DNA of 63,277 bases from Pseudomonas hunanensis (GCF_013393325.1 NZ_QJRC01000058.1:1-63277); one strand, 5' to 3'; counted from the stretch's first letter, positions 17,291 through 26,517 are shown. Program-made: numbers and translations. Notes: generated by a model from the sequence alone, not told the origin.

Positions 17291-17311
17291 TCGCCCATCA
17301 CAAGCGTGGGT

Positions 17312-19495
17312 TCAGTTGCCCAGCACTTTCCCGAGCAGGCGGCACACCTGTTCTGCCGAATAGGGCTTGGCCAGGAAGGTGAACCCCTGGTGCCCGCCTT
17401 CGGCAATCGCCTCGCTGTAACCCGACGTGAGGATCACCGGCAACCGTGGGTGCAGGCGGCGCAGCTCACGGGCCAGCGCCAGGCCGCCCATGCCGGGCAT
17501 GACCACATCGGAAAACACCGCATCAAAGTCACCTGCCGGTCCCTCCAGCTGCGTCAGGGCCTCTTCCGCCGAGCGCGCATAGCTGATCCGATAGCCGTGG
17601 TCTTCTAGGATTTGAGCGGTGAAGTTGCCAAGATCAGGGTTGTCCTCCACCACCAGTATTCGCCGTCGTTCGCCCTGCGCCTGCGCCTGGCTGCTGCTTG
17701 GGGCATCCGCCGGCAAGGCTGCGGGCGGTGTCTCCTGTGGCAGGTACAGGGTAAAGGTGGTGCCCTGGCCCTGAACGCTGTGCACCTGCACGTCACCGCC
17801 AGACTGCTTGGCAAACCCGAACACCTGCGACAACCCCAGCCCGGTGCCTTCACCCGGCGCCTTGGTGGTGAAGAACGGGTCGAAAATGCGCTCCAGCAGC
17901 TCGCTGGCAATACCGACACCACTGTCGCTCACCGAGATGGCCGCAAACGGGCCAGGCTGCGGCGCCTGGCCGCGCAGGGCAGGCAGGCTCTGGTCGGCCT
18001 GCAGACGCAGCAGCAACGTACCTTCGCCGGCCATGGCGTCGCGTCCGTTGAGCATCAGGTTGATCACCGCCGTTTCCAGCTGGCTGAGGTCGGCGCGGAT
18101 ATGGCAGGGCGCCTGCGGCAGCTTCAGTGCGACCTGGATGCGTGCGCCGGTGGCGGTGTCGAGCATTTCGGCCATGGCTTCCAACCGAGGGCCGGCCTCG
18201 AACACTTGCGGGCTGAGGGCCTGGCGGCGGGCAAAGGCAAGCAGTTGGCCGGTCAGCTTGGCGCCGCGGTCCACGGTGTCGGACATGGTCTTGATGTAGC
18301 GTTCGCGGCGTTTCTCGTCCAGGTCGGGGCGCTGCAGAAAGTGCAGCGAGGACCGGATGATGGTCAGCAGGTTGTTGAAGTCGTGGGCGACACCACCTGT
18401 CAGCTGGCCGATGGCTTCCAGCTTTTGTGCCTGGCGCAGTACGGCTTCGGTGTGCAGCAACTGGGTAGTACGTTCTTCGACGCGGTGCTCCAGGGTGGCG
18501 TTGAGCGCCTCCAGCGCTGCCATGGCCTCGCGCACTTCGGCATTGGCCTGCACCCGCTGGATATGCGCCCAGCAACGTTCGGTCACTTCGCCGATCAGCG
18601 CTTGCTCGTAGTCGGTCCATACCCTTGGCACGCGGTCATGAATGGCCATCAGCGCCGTCAACCTGCCACCCTTGATCAGCGGTATGCAGATAGTGGCCGT
18701 AATGCCGATGGCCTGAAAGGTTGCCGCCTCGTCAGCCGCCAGCTCGCGGAGGTTGTCGTTGATCACCAACGCCAGGCCGCTGCGCAGCCGGCTGACCGCC
18801 ATGTGGCCGAAGTCATGCAGGTGGTACTGGCCCACCAGGCGTGGTGAACCGGGTGCCACCGCGTCGCCGCAGATAGTGAAGCCATCCTGGTCCGGCTCCA
18901 TCACCGCATAGGCGCAGCTGGACAGGCCAAGGTGCTCGACCAGCATGCGGGTGGTGATGGCCATGATCTGGTCCGGGTCGTTGGCCTCGGTCACGGCGCG
19001 CCCAAGGTTGTCGAGAAAATTCAGGCGCTGGTTGGTGACCACGCTGGCGGTGGTTTCGGTGACCGTGTCGAGCATGCCCAGCACCTTGCCGTCATGGCCG
19101 CGTATCGGGCTGTAGCAGAAGGTGAAATAGGCTCGCTCGGGGCAGCCGTTACGCACGATCGCCAACGGGAAGTCTTCGATGTACACCGCTTCACCGGCCA
19201 ATGCACGGTCGGCCATGCTGCTGATGTCGGCCCAAGCTTCTTGCCAGACCTCGCGGAAGGGGACGCCCAGGGCCAAGGGTTTCTGCCCGAGGATTGGCAA
19301 GAAGGCGTCGTTGTGCAGGGTAAGCAGGTCGGGGCCCCACAACACGGCCTGTGGGAAGCGCGAGGCCAGGCACAGCGCCACGGTGGTCTTGAGTGCATCC
19401 GGCCAGGCCTCGAGCGGGCCGAGGCTGGTACGTGTCCAGTCGTGGTTGCGGATGCGTTCGGCCATCAAGCCGCCGCCGTCTAACCATTTCGCCAT
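17312..19495 (-). CDS. Hybrid sensor histidine kinase/response regulator
   Basis: The cytosolic 727-residue hybrid kinase has no transmembrane segment. Domains in order are a PAS-like region (about 40-150), a GAF domain (160-310), a coiled-coil linker (320-360), HisKA with phospho-acceptor His371 in GGVAHDFNN, HATPase_c (N-box near 483, DSGVGI 524-529, GTGLGLS 550-556) and a C-terminal receiver (612-727) with phospho-acceptor Asp663. There is no DNA-binding output domain and no partner regulator next door, so it probably signals through a distant protein. Ligand unknown. Confidence 0.88.
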   Translation of the reverse strand: MAKWLDGGGLMAERIRNHDWTRTSLGPLEAWPDALKTTVALCLASRFPQAVLWGPDLLTLHNDAFLPILGQKPLALGVPFREVWQEAWADISSMADRALAGEAVYIEDFPLAIVRNGCPERAYFTFCYSPIRGHDGKVLGMLDTVTETTASVVTNQRLNFLDNLGRAVTEANDPDQIMAITTRMLVEHLGLSSCAYAVMEPDQDGFTICGDAVAPGSPRLVGQYHLHDFGHMAVSRLRSGLALVINDNLRELAADEAATFQAIGITATICIPLIKGGRLTALMAIHDRVPRVWTDYEQALIGEVTERCWAHIQRVQANAEVREAMAALEALNATLEHRVEERTTQLLHTEAVLRQAQKLEAIGQLTGGVAHDFNNLLTIIRSSLHFLQRPDLDEKRRERYIKTMSDTVDRGAKLTGQLLAFARRQALSPQVFEAGPRLEAMAEMLDTATGARIQVALKLPQAPCHIRADLSQLETAVINLMLNGRDAMAGEGTLLLRLQADQSLPALRGQAPQPGPFAAISVSDSGVGIASELLERIFDPFFTTKAPGEGTGLGLSQVFGFAKQSGGDVQVHSVQGQGTTFTLYLPQETPPAALPADAPSSSQAQAQGERRRILVVEDNPDLGNFTAQILEDHGYRISYARSAEEALTQLEGPAGDFDAVFSDVVMPGMGGLALARELRRLHPRLPVILTSGYSEAIAEGGHQGFTFLAKPYSAEQVCRLLGKVLGN

Positions 19496-19512
19496 GGCCT
19501 GATGCCGATCCT

Positions 19513-19531
19513 TTAGCTTGAGAAGCTAAAA
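19513..19531. promoter_or_regulatory. Perfect small inverted repeat upstream of the hybrid kinase
   Basis: TTTAGCTT (19513-19520) and AAGCTAAA (19524-19531) form a perfect inverted repeat around GAG, 18 bases upstream of the kinase start. It could be an operator or a leader hairpin; no partner protein is evident. Confidence 0.4.
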
Positions 19532-19595
19532 GATGCACTGAGATGGCGTGATTTGCGAGTGTTTTGTAGCGGTCAGCCAGGCGAGTGGTGAGCTG

Positions 19596-20768
19596 TTAGC
19601 GAAAACCCGCCACGATCCCTTTGCGCTCTTCGAGTAAACGGTGGTTATCGGCGGTGTCCTTGTCCCCCAACCGGATACCGTCCACCTCGCGCTGCGGGTC
19701 TGACCAGTAAGGTAGCCGGACCGTATCCAGTCTGAAGGCGGTCATGACGGTATACAATTTTGGTCCGTCCGCTGGCTCATGAGCGTAGCCATGGCCATAG
19801 GCAAACGGACCGCTTGCGTTATCATGTGCCCCCCCTAAAAGGTGGCCGATTTCATGGGCAAAGGTGAATCTCCCGACCCCGATGCAGCGCACGTTTACTA
19901 CGGTGAATGCAGTCTCGGCGCTGGCGCCGATCTCACCGGCAAATCCACAGCTCGTGTTGGCGTTGTCACGTAGCAAAACCACCACGTCGGCCTTCAAGGT
20001 GTCTCTCATTTCATGGACTTCGTCCATGTAACCGTCATCGATCTTCATGAGCCTGTCCAAATCCCAGTTCGGACTGAATGACTGCTCGTAGTCCAGTGGG
20101 AACACGTCTGCAAGTTCCAGCGAAAGATCGATTCCGCTTTCGTCGAAGGTCTGGTTCGACTCCTCGATGGCCAGATGAGCCATTGCTCTCAAGTCTTCGC
20201 TGGCTTCGTCAGCCTGACGCGAAGCGACAACCAGTACCCGAATAGTGGCATGGCCCGGCTGGTAAGGCGCTATTGCGACATGTTGGCGGGGGCCGAGCAT
20301 TGCCCCACTTGGTATTGACGGATCGTGGTCGGGAGGCAGCTTCGCTGCGTCGATCTTGCTCAGTACCGTTGCATCCCCACTGGGAAGGAGGCTGTAAGCC
20401 TGGCCATCGCGGCGGATGATTCCGCTAACTCGGTTGCTGGAGCGGATCAGAATGATGCTGTTCAGGGCGGCCTTGAGCGAACCGTTTGCTGCAGGGGCGG
20501 CACTCTCAGCGATGAGAGTGCCATGCCAGGCAATCGTGCCGTCTGGCAGCGTATGGACTGCTATCCGGTCTGCCAGGAGACGCCCCTCGCCGGGAATTAC
20601 AAGGCTCAGGCGCTGGGTGTCCGTATCAATGCTCTGTGGATTGATGCGCACCTGCCACTGTTCGGGGATCCACGCCGCCCTGGTAGCCTGCACTGGCGGG
20701 TTGATGGTCGAACAGGCAGCTAGCGTTGTCGTTAGCAGCAGGCACAGGAGACGATTCCAGATCTTCAT
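19596..20768 (-). CDS. Lipoprotein metzincin-type zinc metalloprotease
   Basis: The 390-residue protein has a lipoprotein signal peptide with lipobox LAAC (Cys19), so it should be anchored in the outer or inner membrane facing the periplasm or cell surface. The C-terminal half carries the metzincin zinc motif HEIGHLLGGAH (His305, Glu306, His309, His315) and a Met-turn-like VMTAF further on, as in reprolysin-type M12 proteases. The first 170 residues are probably a pro-domain. GGAG at proper spacing fixes the start at 20768. I cannot name the substrate. Confidence 0.82.
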   Translation of the reverse strand: MKIWNRLLCLLLTTTLAACSTINPPVQATRAAWIPEQWQVRINPQSIDTDTQRLSLVIPGEGRLLADRIAVHTLPDGTIAWHGTLIAESAAPAANGSLKAALNSIILIRSSNRVSGIIRRDGQAYSLLPSGDATVLSKIDAAKLPPDHDPSIPSGAMLGPRQHVAIAPYQPGHATIRVLVVASRQADEASEDLRAMAHLAIEESNQTFDESGIDLSLELADVFPLDYEQSFSPNWDLDRLMKIDDGYMDEVHEMRDTLKADVVVLLRDNANTSCGFAGEIGASAETAFTVVNVRCIGVGRFTFAHEIGHLLGGAHDNASGPFAYGHGYAHEPADGPKLYTVMTAFRLDTVRLPYWSDPQREVDGIRLGDKDTADNHRLLEERKGIVAGFR

Positions 20769-20851
20769 GGGCACACTCCGAGTGGAGTGCATACGCTAGC
20801 AACCCGTTGCGGAACTGGAACCTGGCAGTTTTACTAGGTGGTTCGCCGGTT

Positions 20852-21415
20852 TCAGCGAATGAAGTGCACCTTGCCGGTGTCGTCATTGCCCATGTATATG
20901 CCATACACCCCGGCTTGGCGTTCAAGGATATAGCGCTCGAGAATCTGCCGGATCGCCGGGTAGTAGATTTGATCCCAGGGGATTTCATCCGGTTCGAAGA
21001 ACTTGTAAGCCAGGGTCTCCGGCCCGTACTGCCCGGTCTCTTCGGTGACGCTGGCGCGGAAGATGATGTACACCTCGCTGATTTTCGGCACGCTGAAGAT
21101 CGAATAGGGTGAGACGATGTCCGCACGAACGCCGGTTTCTTCCCACACTTCGCGCAATGCCGCCTGCTCGGTGGTTTCCCCAGCCTCCATGAACCCGGCG
21201 GGTAAAGTCCAGGTGCCCGGCCGCGGCGGGATGGCGCGTTGACACAGCAGGTACTTGCCATCGCGCTCGATGATGCAGCCGGCGATGATCTTCGGGTTGA
21301 TGTAATGGATGTAGCCGCAGCCGGTGCAGTGCAGGCGTTCATGGGTGTCGCCTGTGGGAACGCCCCGGGCCAGTTCCGTGGTGCAGTGCGGGCAGTAGCG
21401 CGGGGCGTTGGGCAT
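20852..21415 (-). CDS. NUDIX hydrolase with N-terminal zinc ribbon
   Basis: This 187-residue cytosolic enzyme has a zinc ribbon (Cys8, Cys11, Cys30, Cys33) followed by a NUDIX domain. The complete Nudix box spans 74-96 (Gly74, Glu80, Arg88-Glu89, Glu92-Glu93). The layout resembles NudC-type NADH pyrophosphatases but lacks the large N-terminal domain, so ADP-ribose or another nucleoside diphosphate derivative is equally possible. It starts three bases after the GntR stop codon and may be read through from the catabolic operon, although its function looks unrelated. Confidence 0.88.
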   Translation of the reverse strand: MPNAPRYCPHCTTELARGVPTGDTHERLHCTGCGYIHYINPKIIAGCIIERDGKYLLCQRAIPPRPGTWTLPAGFMEAGETTEQAALREVWEETGVRADIVSPYSIFSVPKISEVYIIFRASVTEETGQYGPETLAYKFFEPDEIPWDQIYYPAIRQILERYILERQAGVYGIYMGNDDTGKVHFIR

Positions 21416-21417
21416 GA

Positions 21418-22170
21418 TCAGCGGCCTATGCGGGGTTCCTTCAGGGCCAGGGGCTCGACAATGTCGCGCACCTTGGCGTTGTCATCCTGCTTCTGGCGCA
21501 GGTAGTCCAGGGCCACCTTGGCGGCGGCGCGGACGTGGTCGACCGAGGCCTGGTGGGCCACCAGTGGGTCGCCCCCCTTGATCGCCTCGACGATCTTTTC
21601 CATTTCGCGGTTGCTGGCACCACGGCGGTTTTCCTGCGACACCGAGGTGGCGCGCAGGTAGCTGATGCGGGCCTGCAACTGGCGCAGCTGCTGCGCCGCC
21701 ACCTGGTTGCCGGAGCCTTCCAGCAGCACATCGTAAAAGCCTTGTACCGAATCCAGCACCTGTTGCAGCTCGCCTTCTTCCAGTGCTTCGCGGTTGACCT
21801 CCAGCGCGCGCTCCAGAGCACGGATGTCCTTGGCCTTGGCGTTGAGGGTGAACAGCTGCACGATCAGGCCTTCGAGCACACAGCGCAGCTCGTAGATGTC
21901 GCGGGCGTCTTCCAGGGTAATGATGGCCACGCGCGGGCCTTTGGCGTCGGCGAATTCCACCAGGCCTTCGGACTCCAGGTGGCGCAGGGCTTCACGCACC
22001 GAAGTACGGCTGACGCCCAAGCGGTCGCAGAGGTCGCGCTCGACCAGGCGGTCGCCTGGCAGCAGGTGAAAGTTCATGATCGCGGCGCGCAGCTTGTCGA
22101 GCACGATTTCGCGCAGGGTAACGGGGTTGCGGTTGACCTTGAAGCTGTCGTCGAGTGGCTGGCGTTTCAT
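21418..22170 (-). CDS. GntR family (FadR/FCD) regulator of the 21-30 kb catabolic cluster
   Basis: The 250-residue regulator has a winged helix at 18-85 (DRLVERDLCDRLGVSRTSVRE) and an FCD effector domain at about 95-225. FCD domains usually bind a metal with a conserved FHxxL histidine; here the equivalent is FYDVLL, so that ligand is Tyr, while later histidines (HQASVDH) remain. It is the last gene of the operon that starts at 26212. Three TGGTATACCATAAT-like operators at the cluster's promoters fit FadR-subfamily recognition, which implies repression relieved by a pathway metabolite. Confidence 0.86.
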   Translation of the reverse strand: MKRQPLDDSFKVNRNPVTLREIVLDKLRAAIMNFHLLPGDRLVERDLCDRLGVSRTSVREALRHLESEGLVEFADAKGPRVAIITLEDARDIYELRCVLEGLIVQLFTLNAKAKDIRALERALEVNREALEEGELQQVLDSVQGFYDVLLEGSGNQVAAQQLRQLQARISYLRATSVSQENRRGASNREMEKIVEAIKGGDPLVAHQASVDHVRAAAKVALDYLRQKQDDNAKVRDIVEPLALKEPRIGR

Positions 22171-22258
22171 CAGGTGCGCTCTTTATGAGGCTGTTGCGCC
22201 AACATCGCGGAACGCCCCGAACCGAGGCTTTCCATGCAGTGGTTCGAACAGCCCGTTG

Positions 22259-22648
22259 TTAACGGGTTGACTCCGCATCGGCTTCGGCAAACGCTTCACG
22301 GGCCAGGCGGAAACTGTCCACCGCCGCGGGTACGCCGCAATAAATGCCGACCTGGAGCAGGATCTCGCGAATCTGTTCACGGCTCAGGCCATTGCGCAAT
22401 GCGCCGCGAATGTGCAGCTTGAGCTCGTGGGGCCGGTTGAGCGCGGAAATCATGGCCAAGTTTATCATGCTGCGCTCTTTGAGCGAGAGGCCTTCGCGGC
22501 CCCAGACGTGGCCCCAGCAGTATTCGGTGACCAGCTCCTGCAACGGCTGGGTGAACGCGTCGGCGTTCTGGATCGAGCGGTTGACGTAGTCCTCGCCCAG
22601 CACCTGGGTGCGGATCTTCAGGCCTTTTTCGTACGTTTCATTGCTCAT
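22259..22648 (-). CDS. Carboxymuconolactone decarboxylase-like protein
   Basis: The 129-residue all-alpha protein has the CMD fold (YCWGHVWGREGLSLKERSMINLAMI, then HELKLHIRGALRNGLSREQI and GIYCGVPAAVDSFR). True gamma-carboxymuconolactone decarboxylase acts in the protocatechuate pathway, but many relatives serve other catabolic steps. It is the fifth gene of the GntR-controlled operon, between a flavin reductase and the regulator. GGAG eight bases before ATG 22648 fixes the start. Decarboxylation or ring-isomerisation of a pathway intermediate is a guess. Confidence 0.82.
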   Translation of the reverse strand: MSNETYEKGLKIRTQVLGEDYVNRSIQNADAFTQPLQELVTEYCWGHVWGREGLSLKERSMINLAMISALNRPHELKLHIRGALRNGLSREQIREILLQVGIYCGVPAAVDSFRLAREAFAEADAESTR

Positions 22649-22736
22649 GTGCAGTACTCCGGAATAAAACAGGGGCCGCAACCGAGGGTGAGACGATAGC
22701 GCGGCCCCTAAAACAGGGGATCGGTGTTGGCGTACG

Positions 22737-23222
22737 TCAACCCAAGGGCGGCAGGGCGCCGAGTTTGCCTTTGTGGTAAACCATCGGCGTTACCGGCTGC
22801 TCGGGCAGCACCAGGTTCTTCACCGCCCCGACGATGATCGCGTGGTCACCGCCGTCATACTCGCGCCACAGTTCGCACTCGATGATCGCCGTGGCCTTGG
22901 CCAGCAGCGGGTTGCCAAGCTCGCTCAGGTGCCACTCGACACCCTTGGCCTTGTCCTTGCCCTTGCCGGCGAAAGCATAGGCTTCGGCGGTTTGCTCGGC
23001 GGACAGCAGGTGTATCGCGAACTGCTTGCTGTCACGCAAAACCGGGTAGGTGTCGGAGGCATAGTTAGGGCAGAACAGCACCAGTGCCGGGTCGATCGAC
23101 AGCGCGCTGAAGGCGCTGGCGGTGATGCCGACGATGGCGCCGTCGGCGTCCAGGGTGGTGACTACCGTGACGCCGGACGGGAAGGAGCCCATCACGTCTT
23201 TGTAGATGCCGGGTTCGATCAT
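22737..23222 (-). CDS. Flavin reductase (first of two paralogues)
   Basis: This 161-residue FMN-binding split-barrel protein of the RutF/HpaC type should supply reduced FMN to a two-component monooxygenase using NAD(P)H. Family segments are SFPSGVTVVTT (13-23), TASAFSALSIDPALVLFC and HAIIVGAVKNL. It closely resembles the product of 27634-28119 over its full length. The only luciferase-family oxygenase nearby is at 26518-27558, so two reductases serve one oxygenase, or this one serves another step. Confidence 0.88.
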   Translation of the reverse strand: MIEPGIYKDVMGSFPSGVTVVTTLDADGAIVGITASAFSALSIDPALVLFCPNYASDTYPVLRDSKQFAIHLLSAEQTAEAYAFAGKGKDKAKGVEWHLSELGNPLLAKATAIIECELWREYDGGDHAIIVGAVKNLVLPEQPVTPMVYHKGKLGALPPLG

Positions 23223-23235
23223 CTCGTGCTACCTC

Positions 23236-24717
23236 CTAACGCATCACAAACGGGTCGGGCATCGGTGCGGTGGACAGGTTGATCCACACGGTCTTCAGCT
23301 CGGTATAGGCCAGCACCGAATCGATGCCGCTCTCGCGGCCGTAGCCGCTGTTTTTGAAGCCACCGATCGGCGCCATGGCCGACACGGCGCGGTAGGTGTT
23401 GACCCAGATGATCCCCGAGCGCACGTCACGGGCCAGGCGGTGGGCACGGCCCAGGTCGCGGGTCCAGATGCCGGCAGCCAGGCCGAACTGGGAGTCGTTG
23501 GCGATGGCCAGGGCTTCTTCCTCGGTCTTGAAGCGGATCACCGCGGCGACCGGGCCGAAGACTTCCTCCTGCATGATGGTCATCGAGTTGCTGTCGCACT
23601 CGAACAGGGTCGGTTCGTAGAACCAGCCGTCACCTTCAACCTCGGCACGCTTGCCGCCCAGGTGCAGCTTGGCGCCCTCGGCCTTGGCCGCAGCCACCAG
23701 GCCTTCGACTACGGCCAGTTGCTGTGCGGTGGCCATTGGGCCCATTTCGCTGGCGTCGTCCTGCGGGTTGCCGATGCGGATACGCTTGGCGCGGGCAATC
23801 AGGCGCTCGACGAATTCGTCGAAGATCTCGTCCTGCACCAGCAGGCGCGAACCGGCCACGCAGCTTTGCCCGGAGGCTGCATAGATGCCGGCCACGGCAC
23901 CGTTGATGGCACTGTCCAGGTCGGCGTCGGCGAAGATGATGTTCGGCGACTTGCCGCCCAGCTCCAGCGACAGCTTGGCGAAGTTCTCGGCACTGCTGCG
24001 CACCACGTGGCGGGCGGTGGCAGCGCCGCCGGTGAAGGCGATCTTGCGCACCAGCGGGTGGCGGGTGAGCGCTGCGCCGGTGCTTGGGCCGTAACCGGTG
24101 ACCACGTTGACCACGCCGGCCGGGAAGCCGGCTTCGAGGGCCAGGCGGGCCAGCTCAAGGATGGTCGCCGAGGCGTGCTCGGACGGTTTGAGCACGATGG
24201 TGTTGCCGGCGGCCAGGGCTGGGGCCAGCTTGATCGCGGTGAGGTACAGCGGGCTGTTCCAGGGGATGATCCCGGCCACCACGCCGATAGGCTCGTGCAC
24301 GGTGTAGGCGAACAGGTCGGGCTTGTCCAGCGGCAAGGTGCCGCCTTCGAGTTTGTCGGCCAGGCCTGCGGTGTAGTGGAAGAACTCTGGCAGGTAGCCA
24401 ACCTGGCCGCGGGTTTCGCGGATCAGCTTGCCGTTGTCACGGCTTTCCAGCTGGGCCAGGTGTTCCTTGTTCTCGGCAATCAGGTCGCCCAGGCGACGCA
24501 GCAGCTTGCCGCGTGCGGTGGCGGTGATGCTGCGCCACTCTTTGCTGTCGAAGGCACGCTGGGCGGCCTGTACGGCCAGCTCCACATCGGCTTCGTCGGC
24601 GTCGGGCAGTTGCGCCCAGGCCTGGGCGGTGGCCGGGTTGAGGCTGTCGAAGGTCTTGCCGCTCTGGGCATCGCGCCATTGGCCGTCGATGCACATCTGG
24701 AAACGAACGAGGGTCAT
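23236..24717 (-). CDS. Aldehyde dehydrogenase (NAD(P)+)
   Basis: The full-length 493-residue ALDH has general base Glu252 in LELGGKSPN, nucleophile Cys286 in GQSCVAGSR, and the nucleotide-binding segments IPWNSPLYLT and FTGG. It oxidises an aldehyde to a carboxylate; substrates of close relatives vary widely. Its start overlaps the last four bases of the alpha/beta hydrolase gene (ATGA-type coupling), which ties it to the operon. In ring-cleavage pathways this step usually oxidises a semialdehyde released by hydrolysis. Confidence 0.92.
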   Translation of the reverse strand: MTLVRFQMCIDGQWRDAQSGKTFDSLNPATAQAWAQLPDADEADVELAVQAAQRAFDSKEWRSITATARGKLLRRLGDLIAENKEHLAQLESRDNGKLIRETRGQVGYLPEFFHYTAGLADKLEGGTLPLDKPDLFAYTVHEPIGVVAGIIPWNSPLYLTAIKLAPALAAGNTIVLKPSEHASATILELARLALEAGFPAGVVNVVTGYGPSTGAALTRHPLVRKIAFTGGAATARHVVRSSAENFAKLSLELGGKSPNIIFADADLDSAINGAVAGIYAASGQSCVAGSRLLVQDEIFDEFVERLIARAKRIRIGNPQDDASEMGPMATAQQLAVVEGLVAAAKAEGAKLHLGGKRAEVEGDGWFYEPTLFECDSNSMTIMQEEVFGPVAAVIRFKTEEEALAIANDSQFGLAAGIWTRDLGRAHRLARDVRSGIIWVNTYRAVSAMAPIGGFKNSGYGRESGIDSVLAYTELKTVWINLSTAPMPDPFVMR

Positions 24718-25547
24718 GCAACAATCCCCTTGGCGGATTCGGTGAGGGTGCGGGCTTGCGCAAGGAAGTCCAGCAGCATCTTGTTGACTTCACGGGGTGC
24801 TTCCACCGGCATCATATGCCGTTGCTCGGCGAGGACCACACTGTGTGCGCCTGGAATGCTGGCGGCGAGCTGGCGGGTCATGGCCGGGGTGGAGCCAGCG
24901 TCGAGTTCGCCGGTGGCGATCAGCGTCGGCACCTGGATGCTGCCCAGGTCATTGGCGCGATACATGTCCTGGGTGGCGAACAGCGAATAAGTGGTGTGGT
25001 AGCCCTGCGGGTCGTTGCTCGCCAGTACCTGGCGAATGGCGGCGACCTGCGCCGGGTTGGCTGCCTTGTATTCACGGCTGAACCAGCGGTCCAGGGCTGC
25101 ATCGACGTTGGCATCGGGGCCCAGCTCCGCCGCCTGGGCCGCGCGGGCAATCACGCCAGCGCTTTGCTCCGGGGTGCGGTTGAACACGCTGTTGAGCACC
25201 ACCAGGGCAGTCAGGCGCTGCGGGTGGTTAAGGGCAAATGCTCGGGCAACCAGGCCGCCCATGGAGAAGCCGATCACGGTGGCCTGGGCAATTTGCAGGT
25301 GGTCAAGCAGTTCGGCGAGCTGGTCGGCATAGCCTTCCAGCGGTGTGTCGGCGGCCGGTACGCGGCTTTGACCGTGGCCGAGCATGTCGTAGGCGATGAC
25401 GCGGTAGTCGTTGGCCAAGCCAACGAACTGACCGCCCCACATTTCCTTGTTCAGGCCCACGCCGTGGATCAGAACCACGGGTTGGCCCTGGCCGACAGCC
25501 AGGTAGCTGGTGCCGGCAGGTGTGCGTTCAGCGACAGGCTGAATCAT
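24714..25547 (-). CDS. Alpha/beta hydrolase
   Basis: The 277-residue hydrolase has an oxyanion-loop HGVG (28-31), the nucleophile elbow GFSMG with Ser95 and a late catalytic His in RHMMPVE. AGGAG eight bases before ATG 25547 sets the start and removes 15 extra residues of the longer frame. In uracil degradation RutD is also of this fold. An amide or ester formed after ring oxygenation is the likely type of substrate. It overlaps the ALDH gene by four bases. Confidence 0.88.
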   Translation of the reverse strand: MIQPVAERTPAGTSYLAVGQGQPVVLIHGVGLNKEMWGGQFVGLANDYRVIAYDMLGHGQSRVPAADTPLEGYADQLAELLDHLQIAQATVIGFSMGGLVARAFALNHPQRLTALVVLNSVFNRTPEQSAGVIARAAQAAELGPDANVDAALDRWFSREYKAANPAQVAAIRQVLASNDPQGYHTTYSLFATQDMYRANDLGSIQVPTLIATGELDAGSTPAMTRQLAASIPGAHSVVLAEQRHMMPVEAPREVNKMLLDFLAQARTLTESAKGIVA

Positions 25548-25615
25548 GGAGGGCGCTCCTTGAAGGTCGGGCGCGGCGGGTAAGCACGCCACGCCCCGGC
25601 CCGTCTTGGTTGTTG

Positions 25616-26212
25616 TTATTGAGCGTTGGCTTTTTCGGCAGCCAGTTCTTCCAGGTCGATGTAGCGGTTGCCGATGCGCGGATGCAGGCGGCCACCATCG
25701 GCTGCGCCCAGGACCACGACGATTTCGTCGGCGCGCGGGGCGTCTTCGATCTGCATCTCCAGGGTGATGTAGTGCGAGCGCAGGCCTTCGTCGTCCTTCT
25801 GCATCATCGGGATCTGGATCGAGGTGCCTGGGCCGCCGCGCTTGTTGGTGAAGCTCAGGTAGCTCTTGGCCTGTACCGCTTCGCGGTAGTGGTTGCCGAA
25901 GCGCAGGGTGTGGATCACGGCCGAGGCGTGCTCGATTTCGCCGTCGGCGCCGACCACAGCAGCCTTACCGTAGGCTTCGATCTTGTCGGCACCGCCGATG
26001 GCGGCGGTCAGGCGCTCGACCATCAGGGCACCCAGTTCCGAGCAGTTGGCGCGAATTTCCGGCTTCAGATCTTCAACGAAACCGCGACCGGCCCATGGGT
26101 TCTTGATCACGACGGCCAGGCCGACCATGGTCACCGGTTTGTCGGTGGCCTTGCCGCCTTCAATGCGGGTCTCTTCGGAGTAGGTGACGATCTTGCGGAT
26201 TTCGAAACTCAT
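25616..26212 (-). CDS. AA_synth (DUF1185) family protein
   Basis: The 198-residue protein starts MSFEIRKIVTYSEE and matches the amino acid synthesis family (DUF1185), whose biochemical role is not established despite the name. It has no signal peptide or membrane segment. GGAG before ATG 26212 sets the start; a longer frame would read back through the operator and REP pair. It is the first gene of the larger operon and lies directly behind a TGGTATACCATAAT operator, so it is probably a pathway enzyme or ligand-binding subunit. Confidence 0.82.
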   Translation of the reverse strand: MSFEIRKIVTYSEETRIEGGKATDKPVTMVGLAVVIKNPWAGRGFVEDLKPEIRANCSELGALMVERLTAAIGGADKIEAYGKAAVVGADGEIEHASAVIHTLRFGNHYREAVQAKSYLSFTNKRGGPGTSIQIPMMQKDDEGLRSHYITLEMQIEDAPRADEIVVVLGAADGGRLHPRIGNRYIDLEELAAEKANAQ

Positions 26213-26252
26213 GGGTGGCTCCTGGTGAGGGTTATCAGCTCTTGTTGTCTGA

Positions 26253-26266
26253 TGGTATACCATAAT
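26253..26266. promoter_or_regulatory. Operator 1: TGGTATACCATAAT
   Basis: The core GGTATACC is a perfect palindrome. On the minus strand a CTGACA-N16-TATTAT promoter for the AA_synth operon overlaps it, so a bound repressor would block transcription. The flanking GTCTGATGGTATACC is identical to operator 2. Confidence 0.75.
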
Positions 26267-26345
26267 ATTTGTTGTGCAAGAGGTGTCAGGAAATTTCTCT
26301 TGCCGGGGGACGAAAGGTGGCCTGATGCCTTGATTTTTGTGGTGT

Positions 26346-26435
26346 CTGCACTGGCCTCTTCGCGGGTAAACCCGCTCCCACAGGAATACGCGGTCCCTTG
26401 TGGGAGCGGGTTTACCCGCGAAGAGGCCAGTGCAG
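26346..26435. repeat. REP pair: perfect 37-base inverted repeat
   Basis: Bases 26346-26382 and 26399-26435 are exact reverse complements with a 16-base centre. The arms carry the TTCGCGGGTAAACCCGC type REP. It lies between the monooxygenase transcript end and the AA_synth promoter. Confidence 0.95.
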
Positions 26436-26440
26436 GTTTC

Positions 26441-26487
26441 AAAAAAAAGCCCGCTCACGCAGGCCGAAGGGGCCCACGGGAGCGGGC
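26441..26487 (-). terminator. Rho-independent terminator of the monooxygenase operon
   Basis: On the minus strand GCCCGCTC and GAGCGGGC form a stem (26487-26480 with 26456-26449) followed by eight T. It lies about 30 bases past the luciferase-family monooxygenase stop codon and separates that two-gene operon from the AA_synth operon. Confidence 0.85.
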
Positions 26488-26517
26488 GCGTCCCGCAATG
26501 ATTCAGGCAATGGGAAT

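Noticed and set aside
23206..24990. A 594-codon plus-strand frame across the aldehyde dehydrogenase gene
   Set aside because: It is antisense to an ALDH with intact catalytic residues, and its product is low-complexity Gly/Ala/Val/Gln without domain features.
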